NCBI GenBank assembly: GCA_900545745.1
Contig: URAD01000003.1
Coordinates: 23,976 to 87,975, forward strand
Direction of reading: 5' to 3'
DNA: 64,000 nt
Source: an uncultured Collinsella sp.
GTDB lineage: Bacteria; Actinomycetota; Coriobacteriia; Coriobacteriales; Coriobacteriaceae
The translations under genes were made by a program, and so were the position numbers. Below are positions 41,078 through 50,454 of this stretch, piece after piece (position 1 is the first letter of the stretch; each line of letters opens with the position of its first letter). The notes under the pieces were generated by a model that ran no database searches, was not told the origin of the DNA, and saw only the letters and a list, made by a program, of their open reading frames with translations.

Positions 41078-43093
41078 CTACATCACCTCCGCGTGAGGGG
41101 TCAAACCATTTGCCTTGAGCACCTCGTCGGGGAGCTCGGAATAGAAGTGCTCGGTGCCGGGCACGCGCTTGAAGACCGGACGGGTATCCAGGCCAATACG
41201 CGGATGGCTCGAGCGGGGTGCGAAGCGATCGCCCTTGGGGAAATCGCGCGGGCTGGGAACGGCGCCGGGGACCTGGTGCAGACGGCCCGAGCCGCTCTCG
41301 ATGGACAGAACGGAGCCCAGAAGACCGCGGGTGTACTCGTGGATCGGGTTGGTGAGCAGCTCCTTGGTGGGTGCCTGCTCGATAACCTGGCCAGCGTACA
41401 TAACCGTGATGTTATGGGCGACCTCGGCGACCAGAGCCAGGTCATGCGAAACGAAGATCATGGCAAAGCCGAGCTTGGCCTGAAGATCGTTGAGCAGCTT
41501 GATGACCTGCTTCTGGACGGTAACGTCCAGAGCGGTCGTGGGCTCGTCGCAGATGACCAGCTTGGGGTCGCGGGTAAGGGCCATAGCGATCAGGACACGC
41601 TGACGCTGGCCGCCGGAAAGCTCGTGCGGATAGCTCTCGAGCGTGCGCTTGGGATCGAGGCCGACGAGCTCCAGGAGCTCCTCGGCGCTACGGGTTCCGC
41701 CGCGCTTGGTGAGCTGCTTCATCTGGGCAGAGATGAGCATGGAGGGGTTGAGCGAGGACAGGGCGTCCTGATAGACCATAGCGATATCGGTACCGCGCAG
41801 GCCGAACCACTCCTTCTTGCTCATCTTGAGCAGGTCACGGCCCTCCCAGAGGACCTCGCCGGAAAGGTGCTCGTCATCGTCGGTCAGGCCCATGATGGCC
41901 AGCGTGGTGATGGACTTACCGCAACCGGACTCGCCCACCAGGCCCATGGTCTGACCAGGACGGACGTCAAAGTTGACATGGTCGACGACGTTGATATCAC
42001 CGTGATGCTCAAACTGAATGCAGAAGTCACGGACCGAGAGAATCGGTTCGACAGACTCGTCGGGCACATGGCGATCGTCACGCTTGAGCTCGACATCGCG
42101 CAGGGCGCCAAGGCGAGCGGAGAGGGACTGGGCCTGCTCCTTGTAGGCGCGAACGGGGTCGGAGACCAGCAGGTCGGCCTCGCGACGCTTGGAGGAATCG
42201 GTCGGATCCAGGGCGGCGGAGGGAGCAGCGGCCATGGCGTCGGTAATGCCCTCGGAGAGGATGTTGAGCGCCAGGCAGGTGATCATGATGGCCAGACCCG
42301 GGAACAGCGCCTGCCACCAACGGCCGGCAAGCACGCCGCCGCGGGCGTCGGCGAGGATGTTGCCCCAGGTAGCGGTGGGCTCCTGGATACCAGCGCCGAT
42401 GAAGGTCAGCGAGGCCTCGAAGATGATGGCATCGGCGACCAGGGTAACGGTGAAGACCATGATCGGGGCGATGCAGTTACGCAGAACATGCTTGATCAAA
42501 ATCCACGGAGCCTTGGCGCCGGAAACGATGACCGCGCGGACATAGTCCTCGCCGTACTCGGACACGATGTTGGCGCGCACGATACGGGCAATCTGCGGAG
42601 TGTACATAAAGCCGATGGCGAAGATGATCGACGGCACGGAGTTGCCCAGGATGGAGACGAAGACGGCCGCGAGGGCGATGCCGGGGATGGACATGATGAT
42701 GTCTAAGATACGCATGATCGTCTCGGAGACGGCCTTGCGCGAAACCGCTGCAAGGGCGCCCACGACCGAGCCGCAGACCAGAGCCATGGCAGTGGCGCCA
42801 AAGCCGATGATCAGCGAGTAACGACCACCGTAGAGCATACGCGACAGAATGTCGCGGCCCTTATCGTCGGTACCGAAAATAAATCCGTTGCCGGGAGCCT
42901 GGCGAGCCGTAAAGATCTCGACCGGGCTATAGGGGGCAAGAAGGGGCGCCAGAATCGCAGTCAGGGCGACCAGCACCAGCACGACGGCTGCAATCTTAGA
43001 AGACAGCGTCATCTTCTTCCAGCCACCGAGCTTGAGCCCCTTAGAGGCAGCCTTCTCGAGCTGCTCGGTTTGCTTCTCTCGAATCTTTACCAT
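41078..43093 (-). CDS. Permease-ATPase fusion of the sialic-acid-type ABC transporter
   Basis: 671 residues in two halves. Residues about 1-310 form an OppC-type permease (NGFIFGTDDKGRDILSRMLYG, six helices, and loop RAVIVSGAKAPWILIKHVLRN); residues about 340-671 form an oppD-like ATPase (GESGCGKSIT, LSGGQRQRVLIAMAL, LVICDEPTTALD). The two domains are normally separate. A similar fused arrangement has been described for SatC-like sialic acid transporters. It lies between the other permease and the second ATPase, three bases after the former. Confidence 0.88.
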   Translation of the reverse strand: MVKIREKQTEQLEKAASKGLKLGGWKKMTLSSKIAAVVLVLVALTAILAPLLAPYSPVEIFTARQAPGNGFIFGTDDKGRDILSRMLYGGRYSLIIGFGATAMALVCGSVVGALAAVSRKAVSETIMRILDIIMSIPGIALAAVFVSILGNSVPSIIFAIGFMYTPQIARIVRANIVSEYGEDYVRAVIVSGAKAPWILIKHVLRNCIAPIMVFTVTLVADAIIFEASLTFIGAGIQEPTATWGNILADARGGVLAGRWWQALFPGLAIMITCLALNILSEGITDAMAAAPSAALDPTDSSKRREADLLVSDPVRAYKEQAQSLSARLGALRDVELKRDDRHVPDESVEPILSVRDFCIQFEHHGDINVVDHVNFDVRPGQTMGLVGESGCGKSITTLAIMGLTDDDEHLSGEVLWEGRDLLKMSKKEWFGLRGTDIAMVYQDALSSLNPSMLISAQMKQLTKRGGTRSAEELLELVGLDPKRTLESYPHELSGGQRQRVLIAMALTRDPKLVICDEPTTALDVTVQKQVIKLLNDLQAKLGFAMIFVSHDLALVAEVAHNITVMYAGQVIEQAPTKELLTNPIHEYTRGLLGSVLSIESGSGRLHQVPGAVPSPRDFPKGDRFAPRSSHPRIGLDTRPVFKRVPGTEHFYSELPDEVLKANGLTPHAEVM

Positions 43094-43096
43094 AAT

Positions 43097-44086
43097 CTAC
43101 ACCGTCCTGATGCGCGGGTTGATGAGCAGGTAGAGCATGTCAACCACGATGTTGATGATGATGAAGGCAAGAGCAACGACGATAACGACGCCCTGAACCA
43201 GGTTCGCCTCGTTGCCCTGAACGCCCTGCAGAATCGCGGTGCCCATGCCGGGGAGGTTGAAGATAACCTCGATGACGACGGCGCCGCCCATGAGGTAACC
43301 GATCTTAAGACCGAGGGTGGTGACCGGGGTGATCAGCGCATTGCGAAGAACGTTGATGCCGACGACGACCTTCTCGGGAACGCCGGCGCCGCGAGCCATA
43401 CGGACATAGTCCTTGTCGAGCTCCTCGACCATGGCGGTACGCACGATACGAGTCATCTGGCCCGTCAGCGGAAATGCCAAGGCGATAGCGGGCATGATCA
43501 TACGTCCCAGATAGCCAACCGGATTCGTGGTGAAGTGAGGCAGAGCACCAGATGCCGGGAGCACCTTAAGGTAGGAAGAGAACAGCAGGATCAACAGAAC
43601 GGCAAGCCAGAACGACGGGGTTGCCAAGCCGGCGATGGAAAAGACGCGGATCACTTGGTCCGGCCATTTGTCGCGATACAGTGCCGCGATGACGCCGAGC
43701 AAAAACGAAACGACCGCACCGATGGCAAGACCGATGAAGGTCAGCTGCATCGTGACGGGCAGGGCCGTGGAGATGCGCTTGGCAACGGAGTTGCGAGCGG
43801 CACCATAGGTGCCCATGTCGCCATGGATCAAATCGCCCATATAGCGCACGTAGCGCACGGGCCAGGGGTCGTCCAGACCATACTTCTCATGGTACTCGGC
43901 AACCGCCTCGGGCGAGGCACCGTCACCCAACGCCGTGTAGGCGGGGTCGGTCTTGGAGAACGACATAAGGAAGAACACCAGGACGGTGACGCCCAATGCC
44001 ATGATCGGCAGCGCCACAAGACGCCTTCCAATCAAACGTAGCAAGTTGTTCACGTTCTCTCCCCTTTCTTTTGTCGGTAGGACCAA
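43097..44086 (-). CDS. Sialic-acid-type ABC transporter, permease
   Basis: 329 residues of the OppB/DppB type: an N-terminal helix (LIGRRLVALPIMALGVTVLVF), six helices in all and the coupling loop RMARGAGVPEKVVVGINVLRN. A long N-terminal extension of about 10 residues is dubious; the first or second Met could be the start. Separated from the binding protein by 124 bp with a hairpin. Confidence 0.88.
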   Translation of the reverse strand: MVLPTKERGENVNNLLRLIGRRLVALPIMALGVTVLVFFLMSFSKTDPAYTALGDGASPEAVAEYHEKYGLDDPWPVRYVRYMGDLIHGDMGTYGAARNSVAKRISTALPVTMQLTFIGLAIGAVVSFLLGVIAALYRDKWPDQVIRVFSIAGLATPSFWLAVLLILLFSSYLKVLPASGALPHFTTNPVGYLGRMIMPAIALAFPLTGQMTRIVRTAMVEELDKDYVRMARGAGVPEKVVVGINVLRNALITPVTTLGLKIGYLMGGAVVIEVIFNLPGMGTAILQGVQGNEANLVQGVVIVVALAFIIINIVVDMLYLLINPRIRTV

Positions 44087-44114
44087 CTGGTATATGAGTA
44101 CGGATACTCATTAC

Positions 44115-44148
44115 AAGACCCGAGCGACATCGTTGCCGCCCGGGTCTT
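44115..44148 (-). repeat. Hairpin between binding protein and permease genes
   Basis: AAGACCCG pairs with CGGGTCTT (eight bases). Weak; probably intercistronic. Confidence 0.5.
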
Positions 44149-44210
44149 TGTTTCAACTATGAGGATACGGTCCCAACGACCGTCATCCTGCATACAGACT
44201 CAAGCGAGTC

Positions 44211-45824
44211 TTACGCCTTGACGGTCGCAACGCCCCTGAAGGACATGCTCGTCGTGCCGATGCCCTTGAAGCCATCGAGTGCCTCGCCGTTGGGTGCAGT
44301 GGACGGATCGTCCCAGGAAGCGGAGACGGTCTTGACGTGGACAACGGGGTACAGAACGGCGTTGTCGGCAATGATGTCGAAGCACTCGTTCCACTTCTTC
44401 TGCTGCTCGTCGCCCTCGGCGGCAAGAGCCTCGTCCATGAGACCGTGGAGCTTCTGCCACTCAGCGGACTCCTTCCACGGGCAACGGGTCTGCATCCAGA
44501 CGTTGTCGCCGTACCACCAGTTGAGCAGCAGGTCGGGGTCGGCGCCGAAGCAGGAAGGATCGCCAGGGGCAAGGAGGATATCGTAGGCCTCGCCGCCGTC
44601 GATGGCAGCGTAGGTAGCCGGCGAGGTATCGGTCTGGATGGTCACATCGAAGCCGAGAGCGTCGAGGTCGTTTTTGACCTGGGCGGCCATGCCCTTAATC
44701 TGCTCGTTGTCGGTGGTGCGCAGGGTGATGGCACCCGGGGTGATGCCAGACTCCTCGATGAGCTTCTTAGCCTTCTTGGCGTCGGTCTTGTACACCGTGG
44801 AAGCCTCATGATAGTTGGTGAAGCTCTTGGGCAGGTAGCAGCTGGCAGCGGTGGCAAGGCCGGCGAAGGTGTTGCTGACCATCTTCTCGGTGTCGAGCGC
44901 ATACATGACAGCCTGACGGACCTTGACGTTGTTCCAAGGCTCCTTGGCGACGTTGAACATGATGAAGCGGGTGCCGAAGCCCTGAACGTTATCGATCTTG
45001 CAGCCGGCGCTCTCGAGCTGGTCGACGGCGTCAGCGGTAACGAGCTCCATAACGAGCGTGGAGCCCTCCTGCTGAGCGGTAACGCGAGCGGTGGGGTCGG
45101 TCAGGATGCTGTACTGCATCTTCTTATCCTCGGCAGCGTACTCACCGTTGTACTCGGGGTTGGGAACCAGGGTGATCTCGGTATCGGAGATAGAGTCGTA
45201 CATCCAGGGGCCGGAGCCGATCGGCTGCTTGGCGCGATCCTCCTCGGTCTGGGTGGCCGGGGTAACGCGGACGATGGCCAGACGATCCTTGAGCAGGGAG
45301 AAGTTGGGGACCTTGGTCTTGACCGTCACGGTGCTGGCGTCCTTGGCCTCGATGGACTCGAAGGGCTGGAAGAACGGAGCATAGGTAGCGGAAGCGGCGC
45401 AAGCGGTGTAGGAGGCAACGACATCGTCAGCGGTGACCTCGGTGCCATCGGAGAACTTGGCGCCCTTGCGGATGGTGACCTCGAAAGTCGTGTCGTCCAC
45501 AGACTTGGGATCGTCGGTGGCGAGCTCGTTGAAGGTGCTGTAGTCGTGGTAATCGATGCCGTAGAGGCCCTCGACGACGTGCCAGTTAGCACCCAGGCCC
45601 ACAGCGGAGCCGGTGCTGGCGGGATCGAAGCTGGACGGAGCGTAAGCGGAACCAGCGGTGATCACGCCGCCGCCACGGTTGGCGGAATCGGTGGAACCGG
45701 AAGCGGAACCCTCGTCGCTAGAGCTGCCGCCGCAGCCGGTGAGACCAAGCCCTGCGACAGCAGCGACGCTGCCGGTGAGGCCGAGGAACGAACGCCTGGA
45801 CATACCCTTGTTGATGATGGCCAT
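44211..45824 (-). CDS. Sialic-acid-type ABC transporter, substrate-binding lipoprotein
   Basis: 537 residues. The signal has SRRSFLG, a classic twin-arginine core, then a hydrophobic segment and the lipobox LTGC, followed by a GS-rich linker. The body is family-5 (DppA/OppA-like). First gene of a long unit that continues through the esterases and nanA-nanK-nanE, so sialic acid or a sialylated small glycan is the likely ligand. ATG after GGAGA. Confidence 0.88.
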   Translation of the reverse strand: MAIINKGMSRRSFLGLTGSVAAVAGLGLTGCGGSSSDEGSASGSTDSANRGGGVITAGSAYAPSSFDPASTGSAVGLGANWHVVEGLYGIDYHDYSTFNELATDDPKSVDDTTFEVTIRKGAKFSDGTEVTADDVVASYTACAASATYAPFFQPFESIEAKDASTVTVKTKVPNFSLLKDRLAIVRVTPATQTEEDRAKQPIGSGPWMYDSISDTEITLVPNPEYNGEYAAEDKKMQYSILTDPTARVTAQQEGSTLVMELVTADAVDQLESAGCKIDNVQGFGTRFIMFNVAKEPWNNVKVRQAVMYALDTEKMVSNTFAGLATAASCYLPKSFTNYHEASTVYKTDAKKAKKLIEESGITPGAITLRTTDNEQIKGMAAQVKNDLDALGFDVTIQTDTSPATYAAIDGGEAYDILLAPGDPSCFGADPDLLLNWWYGDNVWMQTRCPWKESAEWQKLHGLMDEALAAEGDEQQKKWNECFDIIADNAVLYPVVHVKTVSASWDDPSTAPNGEALDGFKGIGTTSMSFRGVATVKA

Positions 45825-46188
45825 GTCTTCTCCTATCAATAGAGAATCTTACTCGGGAGCACCTAGACTTGCCCCCGCGCAACTTGCGGACGATATATAC
45901 CTTACCTACCGACGTACCCAACTGAGGTGCCGCGCTCGGCGACCGATACATACATACGCTTGAACGGTATTTACTACCGTTCACCGAATTCATTGACAAA
46001 CGATTCGTCAGACAGTATGTATCGACGAGGTGAGATATCAGTCTTCGTCAACCCGCAGGATAGCAGGGTTTTCGCTTGGGTTAGTCAAACGTTTTAGCGT
46101 TAATAAAACCCGAAACCAGCAGGCAATCATGGCGAAATAAATGGTTGAAAATCGCGCAATCATATATATCAGTTGTTTAGAAGCGCAT
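45825..46188. other. 364-bp control region of the sialic acid operon and end of uvrC
   Basis: AT-rich stretches, two nested palindromes and several imperfect promoter-like boxes. No coding sequence is supported on either strand; the short plus-strand frame overlapping uvrC is antisense. Confidence 0.6.
45944..46024. promoter_or_regulatory. Nested palindromic operator-like site upstream of the sialic acid operon
   Basis: Inner repeat: GAACGGTA and TACCGTTC (45962-45969, 45975-45982) with a five-base centre. Outer repeat: CGATACATAC (45944-45953) and GTATGTATCG (46015-46024). A TTGTCA box (minus strand, 45994-45999) lies between. Suits a dimeric regulator, but no regulator gene is adjacent. 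Confidence 0.5.
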
Positions 46189-48135
46189 TTAGTTTTCGGA
46201 ACGGTTGGCCGATGTCTGGGCGCGCTCGGCATTCCATGCAACAAGTGCCTCGTGGACCGCTTTGGCGACATCGGCCGGAACGCCTCGAACTTCTGCAATC
46301 TCCTGCTCGCTTGCCGCACGCAAACGCTTCATCGAGCCAAAATGGCGCATAATGGCATGTTTTCTGGTGGGTCCCACGCCTGGAACGTCATCGAGCACCG
46401 AAACTGTCATGGCTTTGTCGCGCAATTCGCGATGGAACGTGATGGCAAATCGGTGGGACTCATCGCGTACCTGTTTAATTAGATAGAGCGAAGCAGACCC
46501 GGTCGGCAGCACGACAGGAGTCTCGTCCCAAGGCACAAAAACTTCCTCGTCGGCCTTCGCCAAGCCACAAACTGGTATATCGAGCCCAAGAGCCTCAAGT
46601 TGCTTGATCGCAGCGGTCAATTGCGGCTTACCGCCATCGACAACGAGCAAATCGGGGCGCGAGCCAAAGCGCTCGTCGGCCATGCGCTCGGGAGCATAGC
46701 GTCGTCCCAAAACCTCGGACATCGACACGAAGTCGTTTGCCTCGTCCAATTCGGCCTGAATTTTAAAACGACGGTACTGGCTCTTGTCGGCGCGCCCGTT
46801 GGTAAACACCACCATCGAGGCGACCGTAAAGGTGCCATGCAGTGTAGAGATATCGAAGCACTCGATACGCAACGGCGGCGATGGCAGCGCCAACGCACTT
46901 TCGAGCTCCAGGAGCGCTTGATTGGTGCGGTCGTCAGCGTACCCCGTTCGCATCATGTAGCGCATGAGGGCATGGCGCGCATTTTTGGATGCCATATCGA
47001 GCAGACGGTACTTTTCGCCACGCTGCGGCCTATGGAGATGGCAGGAACGCTCACGCTTGCCCGCAAGCCACTCCCCCAGCGCCTCCGCATCCTCAAGCTC
47101 GACGGAAAGGTTGACCTCAGCTGGAATATCAGCCGTCTCGTCGTAATAGCGCTTAAGAAAGCCCGACTGGAGCTCTTCCTCGTCAACTTCAAGACCCTTG
47201 TCGAGAATGAACTCGCAGGTGCGAACTGTTCGGCCCTCGCGAACGACGAAGACGCAAGCGGCGGAGATGGTCTCCTCGCGATAGAACCCGATGACATCGA
47301 TATCGACACTGGAGGGAAAAACGACTTGCTGACGATCGTCCAGACCCCTGATGACCTCCAAACGACGTTTGACGCGTGCCGCGCGCTCAAAGTCGAGCGC
47401 CTCGGCGGCATCCGTCATCTCGGAGGTCAGCTCATCGACGACATCCTTGCGATGGCCCGACAAAAAGCGCTCGACACGCTTGACGTTCTTGGCATAGTCT
47501 GCCGGGGAAATCGCGCCGACACACGCACCCGGGCCGCGCCCGACATGGTAGTCAAAGCAGGGACGCCCGTTTTGTGCGCAAATCATATTGACGATGTCTT
47601 CCTCGCCCTTGTGGGACTCAACGATACGGCGACAACGACGCCACTCCGCACAGGATGCAGAGCAGATGGGGATAACCTTGCGCAGCGTATCTATCGTCTC
47701 ACGTGCCGCACGGCTATCGGTATAGGGTCCAAAATAGCGCGTTCCCGGCTTATGACGCTCACGCGTGTATTTGATCGCGGGATACAGGTCGCCCTTTGTA
47801 ATGGCGATAAAGGGGTAGCTCTTGTCATCCTTGAGGTCGACGTTAAAGTACGGATGGTACTGGCCGATCAGGTTGCGCTCGAGTACAAGCGCCTCATGCT
47901 CGGTTTCGACAACGATGTAGTCAAAGCTCGCCACCAGCTGCATCATCAGCGGGATCTTTTGACGCTCATCCTGCAGTGTCACGTATTGACGCATGCGGGC
48001 GCGCAGGTTTTTCGCCTTGCCCACGTAGATGACATCGCCCTTGGCATCCTTCCAAAGGTAGCATCCGGGCTGTGTGGGAACGCGCGAAACCTGCTCGGCA
48101 AGCGTTGGTATGTTGTCGTGACCGGCCACGCGCAC
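46189..48135 (-). CDS. uvrC: Excinuclease ABC subunit C
   Basis: 648 residues, GIY-YIG nuclease domain (CYLWKDAKGDVIYVGKAKNLRARM) at the start, a UVR motif (EMTDAAEALDFERAARVKRRLEVI), the RNase-H-like endonuclease with DISTLHGTFTVASMVVF and DLLVVDGGKPQL, and two C-terminal helix-hairpin-helix motifs. Makes both incisions in nucleotide excision repair. It starts at GTG right after the murJ stop; a second GTG two codons on is possible. Confidence 0.96.
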   Translation of the reverse strand: MRVAGHDNIPTLAEQVSRVPTQPGCYLWKDAKGDVIYVGKAKNLRARMRQYVTLQDERQKIPLMMQLVASFDYIVVETEHEALVLERNLIGQYHPYFNVDLKDDKSYPFIAITKGDLYPAIKYTRERHKPGTRYFGPYTDSRAARETIDTLRKVIPICSASCAEWRRCRRIVESHKGEEDIVNMICAQNGRPCFDYHVGRGPGACVGAISPADYAKNVKRVERFLSGHRKDVVDELTSEMTDAAEALDFERAARVKRRLEVIRGLDDRQQVVFPSSVDIDVIGFYREETISAACVFVVREGRTVRTCEFILDKGLEVDEEELQSGFLKRYYDETADIPAEVNLSVELEDAEALGEWLAGKRERSCHLHRPQRGEKYRLLDMASKNARHALMRYMMRTGYADDRTNQALLELESALALPSPPLRIECFDISTLHGTFTVASMVVFTNGRADKSQYRRFKIQAELDEANDFVSMSEVLGRRYAPERMADERFGSRPDLLVVDGGKPQLTAAIKQLEALGLDIPVCGLAKADEEVFVPWDETPVVLPTGSASLYLIKQVRDESHRFAITFHRELRDKAMTVSVLDDVPGVGPTRKHAIMRHFGSMKRLRAASEQEIAEVRGVPADVAKAVHEALVAWNAERAQTSANRSEN

Positions 48136-49818
48136 CTACTTGCGACGAAGCAGCGCCGAGACCTCGGGCATCTTAAGGACGACGGCAAGGCCAAAGGTAA
48201 CAACAAGCGAGGCGACACCCGCAACGCAAACGTAGCCAAGAGTAATCAGAATCGAGCCGCCAAGTGCCCCGACAAAGTGTTCAAGCGCCCACATGACGCC
48301 GGCGCCTGCGGCAGCACCTAGGCCACCGAGCAAAAGGCCAAAGAAACCGCCATGTAGGATAGATTTGACCTGAAGGCCACGCAGGCGACGACGCAGCCAC
48401 CACAGCGAACAGCCGACCAAGATCACGTAGTCGACGACATACGAAAGCGCGATTGCCGGCATACCGAAGCCCAGCACAACGCCAAACAGCAGAACCGAGC
48501 CGGCCTGGCCGATGGCGGAATACAGGCAATAGCGGCTATAGGGCTTCATGTCGAGCAAGGCAGAGAAGCTCTTCTGCATCAACACGACCACGCCGTAGAG
48601 CGGCAGCGAGAGCGCCAGGTAGACAAGGTACTCGGACACCAGCGCCACGCCGGATTCATCGAACTTGCCAGCACAGTAGATCATATTGAGCGGACGTGCG
48701 AAGACAATCAGGTACAGTGCGAACGGAATCAGGAAGAACAGCATCTGGGCGACGCCACGCGAAATGCCCGTGCGAACGCTGTCGTAATCCTTCTCCTGTG
48801 CGTCATGAGAGAGCTCGGTATAGAGCGCCGTCGAAAGCGAGGCGGCAATCAGCGCGTAGGGCAGCGTGTACCACAGGCGCGCATAGGCGATGACGGAAGG
48901 ACCCGTCTCGGGCTGGACCACCAGCGCGGCAGCGTTGGTGATAGAAGTCGAGACAAACATGCACACCGTGGCGAGCAGCGTCGGGATACCGAGCGCAATC
49001 GTCTGGCGCAGCGCGGGGTCCTTAAAGTCGATATGGATATGGGGATGCACGCCGTGCTTGCCAAGCGCGGGAATCTGACATGCCATCTGAACAAAGACAC
49101 CGAGGGTCGTACCGGCCGCAATCAAGATGATGCCGGAACGTTCGCCAAACTGTGCGGACACGGGCGCAAAACCCATAAAGCTCGCAATGACGATCACATT
49201 GTTGAGGACCGGGGCAAACGTCGACCAGAAGTAGTCGCGGTGTGCGTTGAGAACGCCCGAGAACACCGAGCCCAAACCATAAAACAGAATCTGGATGGCA
49301 AAGAAACGGAACATGAACGCAGCGGTATCCATGCTGCCACCGTCACCCGAAAGGAACGATTGTGTCCAGATAAAGCCCGGGGCGAACACGGTCCCCAGCA
49401 ACGAAATGCCACCCAGCACTAAAAGCAGAATGCCGAGCAGGTTGCCCACGTACTCGTTCGAGGCCTCGCGACCCTGCTCACGCCTCACGCCCATGTACAC
49501 GGGCAAAAACGCCGTCACGAGCATGCCACCCATCACGAGTTCGTAGAGCATATTGGGCAGGTTGTTGGCGACCTGATAGGAGGACGAGAGTAGCGACATG
49601 CCGATAGCGGCCGCCATTGCCCACGTGCGGATAAAACCGGTGACGCGAGACACGATAGTCAGGATGGTCATGAGGCCAGCAGAACGACCAACCGTGGAGT
49701 AGTCCGACGAGCCCATGTCGTCAGTGTCATCTCGCGACGAAGAAGCTTCGGATGAGGGTGTCTGAGGCGCAGATTCTTTTGCAAAATGAGCTCCGCGCTT
49801 CAATTCTTCCTGCGGCAT
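48136..49818 (-). CDS. murJ: Lipid II flippase MurJ
   Basis: 560 residues: a hydrophilic N-terminal tail of about 45 residues rich in S and D, then about 14 membrane helices starting at AGLMTILTIVSRVTGFIRT. The MATE-like MurJ motif NNLPNMLYELVMGGML is clear. It flips the cell-wall precursor lipid II. Directly followed by uvrC; preceded by ybaK with three bases between. Confidence 0.93.
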   Translation of the reverse strand: MPQEELKRGAHFAKESAPQTPSSEASSSRDDTDDMGSSDYSTVGRSAGLMTILTIVSRVTGFIRTWAMAAAIGMSLLSSSYQVANNLPNMLYELVMGGMLVTAFLPVYMGVRREQGREASNEYVGNLLGILLLVLGGISLLGTVFAPGFIWTQSFLSGDGGSMDTAAFMFRFFAIQILFYGLGSVFSGVLNAHRDYFWSTFAPVLNNVIVIASFMGFAPVSAQFGERSGIILIAAGTTLGVFVQMACQIPALGKHGVHPHIHIDFKDPALRQTIALGIPTLLATVCMFVSTSITNAAALVVQPETGPSVIAYARLWYTLPYALIAASLSTALYTELSHDAQEKDYDSVRTGISRGVAQMLFFLIPFALYLIVFARPLNMIYCAGKFDESGVALVSEYLVYLALSLPLYGVVVLMQKSFSALLDMKPYSRYCLYSAIGQAGSVLLFGVVLGFGMPAIALSYVVDYVILVGCSLWWLRRRLRGLQVKSILHGGFFGLLLGGLGAAAGAGVMWALEHFVGALGGSILITLGYVCVAGVASLVVTFGLAVVLKMPEVSALLRRK

Positions 49819-49821
49819 CGC

Positions 49822-50322
49822 TCAGTCCTCTCTCGTAATCGCGGCAACCGTCGCCCCGCAAAATGCAATTAAATCATCGGGTGCAAGCTCGAGCTGATAA
49901 CCACGCTTGCCTCCCGAAATAAAAATGGTATCCCAAAGGACACACGTCTCATCAATGAGCGTCCGGTAGCGTTTTTTCATACCGACCGGGCTGCAGCCGC
50001 CGCGAACGTAGCCAGTCGCCGCAAGCAAATCCTTCACATGCATCATAACCAAGGACTTCTCCCCCGCGGCACGCGCGGCGGACTTTAGATCGAGCTCATC
50101 GGCAACAGGGATGCAGCACACGACATGGTCGTTGGACGGCGTCACGCAGACCAAGGTCTTAAATCCTTGACCGGGCTCCTCGCCAAGCTGCTCCGAAATC
50201 GCGACCCCCAGGCCCACCGACTCATCACCATCGTCTTCGTACGTATGTAGAACATAGGAAATGCCGGCGCTTTCCAGCTCGCGCATCGCATTGGTTTTTG
50301 GCGTCTTTACAGCCTTTGCCAT
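49822..50322 (-). CDS. ybaK: YbaK/EbsC-type aminoacyl-tRNA deacylase
   Basis: 166 residues. The catalytic lysine lies in FKTLVCV and the signature GGCSPVGMKK is clear. The family hydrolyses Cys-tRNA(Pro) mischarged by ProRS. The ATG after AAAGGA is chosen, dropping 32 residues. Between uvrA and murJ, same strand. Confidence 0.92.
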   Translation of the reverse strand: MAKAVKTPKTNAMRELESAGISYVLHTYEDDGDESVGLGVAISEQLGEEPGQGFKTLVCVTPSNDHVVCCIPVADELDLKSAARAAGEKSLVMMHVKDLLAATGYVRGGCSPVGMKKRYRTLIDETCVLWDTIFISGGKRGYQLELAPDDLIAFCGATVAAITRED

Positions 50323-50403
50323 GACATATCCTTTCCCTCGCATTCGGACGCTAAGATTAAGTATATGTCCAATTCGGCTGCATACGTCACTTCGGCACAG
50401 CAA

Positions 50404-50434
50404 GCGCCATCGAATCACAAGGAGTCGATGGCGC
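50404..50434 (-). terminator. Probable terminator after uvrA
   Basis: GCGCCATCGA pairs with TCGATGGCGC around an 11-base loop. The bases after the stem on the minus strand are only partly T-rich. Confidence 0.45.
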
Positions 50435-50454
50435 CCATAAACTGAATCGCCTAT

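Noticed and set aside
40028..42706. An 892-codon antisense frame over transporter genes
   Set aside because: Crosses three real genes and gene junctions, with no conserved motif.
46141..46482. A plus-strand gene overlapping the end of uvrC
   Set aside because: Antisense to uvrC coding sequence, without ribosome site or recognisable domain.
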